Below, piece after piece: positions 6,212-9,483 of a DNA stretch of 9,483 nt (position 1 is its first letter; each line of letters begins with the position of its first letter). The position numbers and the translations under genes are program-made. The DNA lies in the NCBI GenBank assembly GCA_018061525.1, contig JAGOUB010000028.1, positions 1-9,483 of the forward strand, written 5' to 3'. Below the pieces are notes generated by a model, which made no database searches, was not told the origin of the DNA, and saw only the letters and a program-made list of their open reading frames with translations. This DNA is from Candidatus Peribacteraceae bacterium. GTDB lineage: Bacteria; Patescibacteriota; Gracilibacteria; Peribacterales; Peribacteraceae.

Positions 6212-6234
6212 GCCCGACTTCGGTCGGGCTTTTT
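6212..6234 (+). terminator. Intrinsic terminator with TTCG tetraloop
   Basis: A 7-bp stem GCCCGAC / GTCGGGC (6212-6218 with 6223-6229) closes on a TTCG tetraloop and is followed by five T. It ends the 5861-6199 gene. Confidence 0.93.
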
Positions 6235-6249
6235 CTAGCCCTAAAAAGA

Positions 6250-6278
6250 TGGACAGGCGGTGTCTCCGGCTCTACAAA
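6250..6278 (+). promoter_or_regulatory. Promoter for the 6321-6848 gene
   Basis: TGGACA (6250-6255, 5 of 6), a 17-bp spacer and TACAAA (6273-6278, 4 of 6) form this promoter. It lies inside the region that an upstream in-frame ATG (6249) would make coding, which argues against that longer start. Confidence 0.6.
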
Positions 6279-6310
6279 GGGGCCGGATTTCACCCTTTCT
6301 CATCATCGAC

Positions 6311-6318
6311 GGAGGTGA
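6311..6318 (+). promoter_or_regulatory. Strong Shine-Dalgarno fixing the start at 6321
   Basis: GGAGGTGA is an 8-base complement to the usual 16S anti-Shine-Dalgarno region. It fixes the start at 6321, not the in-frame ATG at 6249. It also implies that this organism's 16S rRNA keeps a canonical CCTCC tail. Confidence 0.88.
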
Positions 6319-6320
6319 CA

Positions 6321-6848
6321 ATGCTGTCACGACTGAAGCGGGTGCTCGTCATCCTGGTGCCCCTGGGGCTCCTGCTCCTGGCCGGTTACCTGTGGCTCTG
6401 GACATTCCCGAAGAGCGACAATCCCCAGACGGACTATGCGACGACGGTCGAGGAAGTGCGAGCGCTCTGGCAAGCCGGGATCAAAAAGGCTGAGCAGATT
6501 CGCGGCCTGCGCGACCGCTTGGCCGAGGTCCAGACGGAGAAGCTCAAACTGGAGGCGGTTATCCGAAAGATCGAGGCCGACCTGCAAGGATCGGAATGCA
6601 CCACTTCCCAACACAGGCGTGAGGCGAAGATCTTCCTGAGGGCCGACCATCTCCGGCTTCTCAGTGGCGCGAACGACGCGGAGTATCCCGCCTTGCGCAA
6701 GCAAGCCGAAGCCGACGCGAAGATCGCGAACATGCACAGCGAGCGCCTCCACTCATTTCTCGTCATCGGCATCCTAATCGTGATCATCGCGACCCTCTAC
6801 ATCCTGACACCACCGCCGCGACGGCTTCAACACGACCACCTCTGGTAA
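6321..6848 (+). CDS. Two-TM coiled-coil membrane protein, unrecognised
   Basis: This 175-aa protein has an N-terminal membrane segment (about 8-27) after a short basic start (MLSRLKR). A long helical, heptad-like middle follows (about 42-90, rich in E, K, L and R), then a loop with one cysteine (C93), a second helix (about 118-143) and a second membrane segment (about 144-162). The tail is short and basic, ending HDHLW. Both ends are probably cytoplasmic by the positive-inside rule, with the coiled coil outside the membrane. I know no named family for it. The architecture would suit a spacer, an oligomerising membrane protein or an envelope-stress factor, but this is a guess. The start is set by GGAGGTGA. 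It is a single gene with promoter and terminator. Confidence 0.8.
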   Translation: MLSRLKRVLVILVPLGLLLLAGYLWLWTFPKSDNPQTDYATTVEEVRALWQAGIKKAEQIRGLRDRLAEVQTEKLKLEAVIRKIEADLQGSECTTSQHRREAKIFLRADHLRLLSGANDAEYPALRKQAEADAKIANMHSERLHSFLVIGILIVIIATLYILTPPPRRLQHDHLW

Positions 6849-6871
6849 GCCGATATGCGGCGGAATCCACC

Positions 6872-6902
6872 GACCCCTCTCACGCAGAGGGGTCTTTTCT
6901 TT
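6872..6902 (+). terminator. Intrinsic terminator between convergent genes
   Basis: A 9-bp stem GACCCCTCT / AGAGGGGTC (6872-6880 with 6886-6894) and 5-nt loop are followed by TTTTCTTT. The T run reaches the TAA stop of the convergent HIT gene (6901-6903), so the terminator overlaps the neighbour's stop codon. Confidence 0.92.
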
Positions 6903-7230
6903 AGGCCTTCTGGTCGCTCAAAAAGTGCAGGTGCAGGTACGGCACCTCTTGGCCACCGCTCTTGCCCACGTTGATCGCCAGCTTGTAGCCGTCGATCCCC
7001 TTCTGCTTGGCGAACTCCTGCGCCGTCAGGATGAGCAGGCCCGGGATGTGCGCCGTTTCGGCCGTGACATCGGCGATGGAAGCGACGAAATGCTTGGGGA
7101 TGAAGAGGATGTGCGTGGCAGCCTTGGGATGGATGTCGCGGAAGGCCAGGACCTCCTGGTCCTCATAGACCACGTCGGCCGGAATCTCTTTGGCCAGGAT
7201 TTTATGGAAAACGGTCGGTTCCGGGGTCAT
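6901..7230 (-). CDS. HIT family protein (histidine triad hydrolase, HinT-like)
   Basis: This 109-aa protein is a small HIT-family nucleotide hydrolase/transferase, close to HinT, which cleaves nucleoside phosphoramidates and acyl-adenylates. Family marks are TVFHKILAKEIPADVVYED (6-24), VLAFRDIHPKAATHILFIPKHF (27-48) and GKSGGQEVPYLHLHFL (89-104). The canonical H-x-H-x-H-x-x appears here as Y98-L-H100-L-H102-F-L. The first histidine is tyrosine, while the likely nucleophile (middle His, H100) and third histidine remain. ATG 7230 was chosen over 7257 because family proteins start just before the F-x-K-I motif. No Shine-Dalgarno is present. It stops at TAA, within the T run of the convergent terminator. 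It is cytoplasmic and probably dimeric by family. Confidence 0.93.
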   Translation of the reverse strand: MTPEPTVFHKILAKEIPADVVYEDQEVLAFRDIHPKAATHILFIPKHFVASIADVTAETAHIPGLLILTAQEFAKQKGIDGYKLAINVGKSGGQEVPYLHLHFLSDQKA

Positions 7231-7252
7231 AAGCGGGCGGGAAAGCCCTCGC

Positions 7253-7261
7253 ACCATACCA
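7253..7261 (-). promoter_or_regulatory. Possible extended -10 promoter for the HIT gene
   Basis: On the minus strand TGG (7261-7259) directly precedes TATGGT (7258-7253), a weak -10 with an extended -10 signature. No good -35 is seen. The leader would be about 16 nt. Confidence 0.4.
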
Positions 7262-7281
7262 CCTGAAAGTGGCCCTGGGAC

Positions 7282-7310
7282 TTGCTAATTTGCCTCAAAA
7301 GGCGGATAAT
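7282..7310 (+). promoter_or_regulatory. Promoter overlapping the annotated start of the 7309-7794 gene
   Basis: TTGCTA (7282-7287, 4 of 6), a 17-bp spacer and GATAAT (7305-7310, 5 of 6) form this promoter. Its -10 box overlaps the ATG at 7309, so transcription would start near 7317, past that ATG. Confidence 0.55.
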
Positions 7311-7794
7311 GGGGTTGTTGATTAATGCCGTCTCCGAATCGGCCCCGACTCTCGAGAAAGGTCCTGCGAACCAGGCCCTGATCGTCACGCAGCCCAGGCA
7401 ACTGGAGCTCCTGCTCGGCGCCATCATGGAAGCCGGCAGCAAGCCCTCCGAGAAGCAGGGCGACGCCTCCGGCGACTGGAGCGGCGGACAGGGTCCTGCC
7501 GGTGGTGCCGCCGACCCGGCTGTGACCGCGCGCGAGGAGGCGCTGGCCGCCATACCCGACGTGCCCGTCATGCAGGTGCGGCTCGAAGCGCACATCGAGA
7601 AAGAGGTCGAATCGCTCCGCCGCCAGGCCGTGAAGCTCACCGCTTCGGACCGCCCCGGCGCCGCCCACGAGCTCTCCGAGCTCTACGCCAAGATCCGCCG
7701 CCTTAACAGCTTGGTCTCGCAGCTCTTTGACGCCTCCATCGAGGTCATCAAGCGGCTGTTCATCCGCGTCTTCATCGACAAACAGTCGCTCTGA
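7309..7794 (+). CDS. Unrecognised helical protein (about 161 aa)
   Basis: I do not recognise this protein. From the ATG at 7309 it has an N-terminal part (1-42), a glycine-rich, probably disordered linker (about 43-70) and a strongly helical C-terminal half (about 87-155). That half contains charged heptads (EAHIEKEVESLRRQAVKL), a loop (TASDRPG), then HELSELYAKIRRLNSLVSQLF and an amphipathic end (IEVIKRLFIRVFIDKQ). It looks like a helical hairpin that pairs with itself or a partner. The C-terminal half reads as the conserved part. The start is uncertain: AGGCGG lies just before the ATG as a possible Shine-Dalgarno, but the best promoter puts the RNA start at about 7317, and in-frame TTG codons at 7315 and 7318 are alternatives. 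The stop abuts the stop of the convergent gene with no intergenic base. Confidence 0.72.
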   Translation: MGLLINAVSESAPTLEKGPANQALIVTQPRQLELLLGAIMEAGSKPSEKQGDASGDWSGGQGPAGGAADPAVTAREEALAAIPDVPVMQVRLEAHIEKEVESLRRQAVKLTASDRPGAAHELSELYAKIRRLNSLVSQLFDASIEVIKRLFIRVFIDKQSL

Positions 7795-8112
7795 TCAGTC
7801 CTTCTTATCGTGGTGCTTGTGCGCCTCCTTTTTGTCGTGCTCCTTCTTTTCCTCATCTTCCTCCTCTTCGGCCTCCTCGGCGTGCTTCGCCTTAGCTGCC
7901 AGGAACGACGACACGAAGCTGACGCCATGCTCCACCCACGAGAGCGGCTGCAGGACCGTGGCCTCCAGGTGTTCGCTCAAGTTCGCCGCCTTGCGGACGA
8001 TCTTGCGCACGTCGACCAGGATGATGATGACGTGGTAGAGCGCGATCACCAGCATGAGCGCCACGGCGGCGTAGGTGAAGGCGATGAGCTGCGAGGTGGA
8101 GATCATGTCCAT
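7795..8112 (-). CDS. Small single-TM membrane protein with His/Lys/Glu-rich tail
   Basis: This 105-aa protein has one long membrane segment (about 8-33: IAFTYAAVALMLVIALYHVI). An amphipathic helix follows (35-72, VRKIVRKAANLSEHLEATVLQPLSWV), then a highly charged tail (74-105) with an acidic run and a closing histidine/lysine-rich stretch (HDKKEAHKHHDKKD). The first part recalls the small DUF948/YtxH-like envelope proteins, but I cannot place it firmly. The tail may bind metal or nucleic acid, or stay disordered in the cytoplasm. Start choices are ATG at 8112 or 8106; 8112 is taken. There is no Shine-Dalgarno. It shares a 35-bp divergent promoter gap with YidD. Confidence 0.75.
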   Translation of the reverse strand: MDMISTSQLIAFTYAAVALMLVIALYHVIIILVDVRKIVRKAANLSEHLEATVLQPLSWVEHGVSFVSSFLAAKAKHAEEAEEEEDEEKKEHDKKEAHKHHDKKD

Positions 8113-8130
8113 GGGGAGCGCGGGAAACGC

Positions 8131-8146
8131 TACGATGGGTATAGCA
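8131..8146. promoter_or_regulatory. Overlapping divergent -10 boxes
   Basis: In the 35-bp gap between two divergent genes, TACGAT (8131-8136, plus) could be the -10 for YidD, 11 nt before its ATG. On the minus strand TGC (8146-8144) followed by TATACC (8143-8138) could be an extended -10 for the membrane protein. Both are weak and overlap in their promoter zones, so the genes could exclude each other's transcription. Confidence 0.35.
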
Positions 8147-8147
8147 C

Positions 8148-8441
8148 ATGCCCACGTTTCTGCGCCATCTCCTGGCCTTGCCGAGGCTCGCCGGTCTCGG
8201 TCTCGTCTGGCTGTACCAACACACGCTCTCGCCGGACCACGGACCGCTCAAGGTCCTCTTTCCGCACGGCTACTGCCCCCAACACCCCACCTGCTCCGAG
8301 TTCGCCAAGCAACGCATCGCCCAGGACGGCCTGGTGATTGGCGGCGCGGCCGCATTCGTCCGCGCGCTCACCTGCCACCCCTGGCGGAAGCCGGATGCCG
8401 CCCGTTTGGAGGAGCTCGCGAGAAAAGCGGCAGAACGCTAG
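8148..8441 (+). CDS. yidD: Membrane protein insertion efficiency factor YidD
   Basis: This 97-aa protein is a YidD-family peripheral membrane protein that helps YidC insert inner-membrane proteins. The signature runs from an N-terminal amphipathic helix and LYQHTLSPDHG (22-32) to CPQHPTCSEFAKQRIAQDG (43-61), then GGAAAFVRALTCHPW (65-79). The family cysteines C43, C49 and C76 are present, as is PTCSEFA. There is a short insert (PLKVLFPHGY, 33-42) where many members go straight from SP to the C-R-Y-x-P-T-C motif. In many bacteria yidD sits between rnpA and yidC; here neither is adjacent. There is no Shine-Dalgarno, and the ATG lies close to a -10-like box. The TAG stop lies within the next gene's -35 box. 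Confidence 0.9.
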   Translation: MPTFLRHLLALPRLAGLGLVWLYQHTLSPDHGPLKVLFPHGYCPQHPTCSEFAKQRIAQDGLVIGGAAAFVRALTCHPWRKPDAARLEELARKAAER

Positions 8442-8466
8442 ACAGCGCGGCCCGCGCCCGTACTAT
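8439..8466 (+). promoter_or_regulatory. Promoter giving a probably near-leaderless mRNA for the 8475 gene
   Basis: TAGACA (8439-8444, 5 of 6), a 16-bp spacer and TACTAT (8461-8466, 5 of 6) form this promoter. Only eight bases separate it from the ATG, so about two leader bases are expected. The yidD stop codon TAG is the first half of the -35 box. Confidence 0.65.
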
Positions 8467-8474
8467 GCGCGGCC

Positions 8475-9134
8475 ATGCCGCTCGACAAAGACCATCCCGC
8501 AGAACATGAGCTTACGTACCTGGCGCGCTTCCCTGCCGTGCAGCGCCACGACGTCGGCCGCCTGGTCGGCGCCGGTGCCCAGCACGTGGTGCGCGCCTAC
8601 GGCGAAAGCGAGGTGGTGAAATACCCGCGCGCCAAGACCTGGCGCGACATCTTCTCGAAGCTCGTCAGTCCCGGCATCACGCCGAGCGTGGATGAGATGG
8701 AGCGCGACGTCGCCCTGTCGTCGGAGACGTTCGGCCCCACGGTGGTGGCGCCGCGCGTGGAGGCGACGGCCGAACGCGACGCATACACGTTGGTGCAGCC
8801 GTTTCTGCCCATCGACGACCTCCTGCCCATGCACATGGAGGATGGCGACCTGCACGACGAACTGGCCCAGCTGCTCGACCAGAACCGCAAGCTGCTGCTC
8901 GACCACCGCCTCTGGCTCGACGTGATGGGCTTCAACGGCAGCAAGCTACTGGCCGCCAAGCCGTACCTGGATAACGTCTCGCTGCGCCGGAACCCGAAGC
9001 CCGAAGAGCCGCGCTTGGCCGTTCTCGACTGCTCGCTCTTCCCGGCCCCGAACCTGTCGATTCGCGGCATCCACGCCTGGGTGCTGCGCCACGTCCAAGC
9101 CCTGAATCTGCGCGCCTACGGGCAACGGCTCTAA
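8475..9134 (+). CDS. Divergent protein-kinase-like fold protein
   Basis: This 219-aa protein shows kinase-fold marks in the right order. A glycine-rich loop region LVGAGAQHVVRAYG (30-43) is followed by a strand with a lysine, EVVKYPR (K49). A hinge-like strand (YTLVQPFL, 104-111) leads to a catalytic-loop-like LDVMGFN (148-154), where D149 and N154 keep the Asp-x4-Asn spacing of kinases. LAVLDCSLFP (181-190) has D185 where the DFG aspartate would be. HRD reads W-L-D and DFG reads D-C-S, so it is not a typical Ser/Thr kinase. It may be nearer YrbL/lipopolysaccharide-kinase-like small kinases, or a pseudokinase. Target and activity cannot be told. It is soluble and cytoplasmic, with no Shine-Dalgarno. 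It follows yidD by 33 bp but seems to have its own promoter. Confidence 0.6.
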   Translation: MPLDKDHPAEHELTYLARFPAVQRHDVGRLVGAGAQHVVRAYGESEVVKYPRAKTWRDIFSKLVSPGITPSVDEMERDVALSSETFGPTVVAPRVEATAERDAYTLVQPFLPIDDLLPMHMEDGDLHDELAQLLDQNRKLLLDHRLWLDVMGFNGSKLLAAKPYLDNVSLRRNPKPEEPRLAVLDCSLFPAPNLSIRGIHAWVLRHVQALNLRAYGQRL

Positions 9135-9138
9135 GCCC

Positions 9139-9167
9139 TTCAAACGAGCCGGAACGTCGCGTATCCT
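9139..9167 (+). promoter_or_regulatory. Promoter for tRNA-Gly
   Basis: TTCAAA (9139-9144, 4 of 6), a 17-bp spacer and TATCCT (9162-9167, 4 of 6) form this promoter. The predicted start near 9174 leaves a 5' leader of about 14 nt for RNase P to remove. Confidence 0.5.
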
Positions 9168-9187
9168 AGCGCCAGCTCTCTTTCGAC

Positions 9188-9262
9188 GCGGGTATCGTAT
9201 AATGGCTATTACCCCAGTTTTCCAAACTGGTGACGCGGGTTCGATTCCCGCTACCCGCTCCA
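9188..9262 (+). tRNA. tRNA-Gly (anticodon UCC), CCA encoded
   Basis: A full cloverleaf is visible. The acceptor stem GCGGGTA / TACCCGC (9188-9194 with 9252-9258) has discriminator T and an encoded CCA (9260-9262). The anticodon stem is CCAGT / ACTGG (9214-9218 with 9226-9230), with loop TTTCCAA and anticodon TCC at 9221-9223. The T loop is GTTCGAT. It reads GGA and, by wobble, GGG. The sequence is very close to the E. coli glyT tRNA, as expected for a strongly conserved gene. The 54 bases after it show no clear terminator. Confidence 0.97.
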
Positions 9263-9316
9263 TACACATGCAATGGCCTACGGGGGCATCGCCACGCAGA
9301 GCCAACCCACCTCAGA

Positions 9317-9483
9317 TTAGACACGTTTCTCCGCCCAAAACGCTTCAGCCTCTGCTTCCATGGTGCGCAGCCGCTGGTAGTAATCGGGGTACTCTTTCAG
9401 GTGAGCCCAAGCGATTTTTCCGGTGATCAGCGCATCATCATTGGTCACGTTGGTTTCAGGATCGCGCGTGCCATGCTCATATT
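9317..9483 (-). CDS. DUF5661-like protein, C-terminal part (5' end outside window)
   Basis: Reading in from the right edge on the minus strand gives 54 codons and a TAA stop at 9319-9317. The fragment contains YEHGTRDPETNVTNDDALIT and GKIAWAHLKEYPDYYQRLRT, then a short charged end (AFWAEKRV). The E-H-G...N-V-T-N-D-D...G-K-I-A-x-A-H-L...P-D-Y-Y-x-R-L pattern is one I associate with DUF5661, a small helical family of unknown function seen in environmental bacteria and phage or plasmid genomes. It is not an in-frame reading of the tRNA and ends 55 bases from it, convergently. Its codons use more A/T in third positions than the S1 or clpC genes. Confidence 0.7.
   Translation of the reverse strand, partial: YEHGTRDPETNVTNDDALITGKIAWAHLKEYPDYYQRLRTMEAEAEAFWAEKRV

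Noticed and set aside
6249..6320. Longer N-terminus for the two-TM protein from the ATG at 6249
   Set aside because: The extension covers a probable promoter and the strong Shine-Dalgarno at 6311, and its translation has no membrane-protein character.
9202..9426. Open frame running through tRNA-Gly and the gene after it
   Set aside because: It starts inside the tRNA and overlaps the recognisable DUF5661-like frame on the other strand.
1..9483. Genetic code with UGA read as glycine, as in some Patescibacteria
   Set aside because: TGA ends at least ten genes at family-appropriate lengths (clpC, S1, HAD, nitroreductase and others), often just before terminators.
1..9483. CRISPR array, insertion sequence, defence island or biosynthetic cluster
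   Set aside because: I saw no regularly spaced repeats, transposase motifs, terminal inverted repeats, or nuclease, toxin or synthase genes in any frame.

Overview
The window is a gene-dense, GC-rich stretch of bacterial chromosome, most likely from a member of the Candidate Phyla Radiation (Patescibacteria). The main evidence is a PrgI-family membrane protein overlapping a stand-alone VirB4/TraC N-terminal-domain protein, a pairing I know mainly from that group. A four-domain ribosomal protein S1 with an unusual C-terminal tail, a DUF5661-like protein and many short single genes fit the same placement. TGA is the commonest stop codon, so this is not a lineage that reads UGA as glycine. The phylum call is inference; no rRNA is visible.

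Layout. The 3' end of clpC (2-697) is followed by a hairpin and a convergent unrecognised gene (760-1167, minus) with a near-consensus promoter. Divergent from it is the PrgI / VirB4-N-domain operon (1343-2610, ATGA overlap), closed by a strong terminator. A nitroreductase (2665-3294, minus) and ribosomal protein S1 (3461-4792, plus) diverge from a shared promoter region. A small acidic, proline-rich ORF (4867-5025, minus) converges on S1. Then come a HAD phosphatase/mutase (5133-5780), an unrecognised 112-aa protein (5861-6199) and a two-TM coiled-coil protein (6321-6848). After these lie a minus-strand HIT protein (6901-7230), a helical unknown (7309-7794) and a small membrane protein on the minus strand (7795-8112). 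YidD (8148-8441), a divergent protein-kinase-like fold (8475-9134), tRNA-Gly(UCC) (9188-9262) and the 3' end of a DUF5661-like gene (9317-9483, minus) complete the window.

Most genes are transcribed alone, with their own promoters and terminators. The products cover protein quality control (ClpC), translation (S1, tRNA-Gly), membrane-protein insertion (YidD), small-molecule metabolism (nitroreductase, HAD, HIT) and a remnant or specialised part of a type IV secretion-like apparatus. They do not form one pathway.

The most notable patterns are regulatory. Recognisable genes almost all lack a Shine-Dalgarno sequence, and two or more look leaderless. Three unrecognised genes have textbook or recognisable promoters and Shine-Dalgarno sites. 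The S1 mRNA leader carries a 10-nt match to the 3' end of 16S rRNA just before its start codon. I found no CRISPR array, insertion sequence, defence system or biosynthetic cluster.
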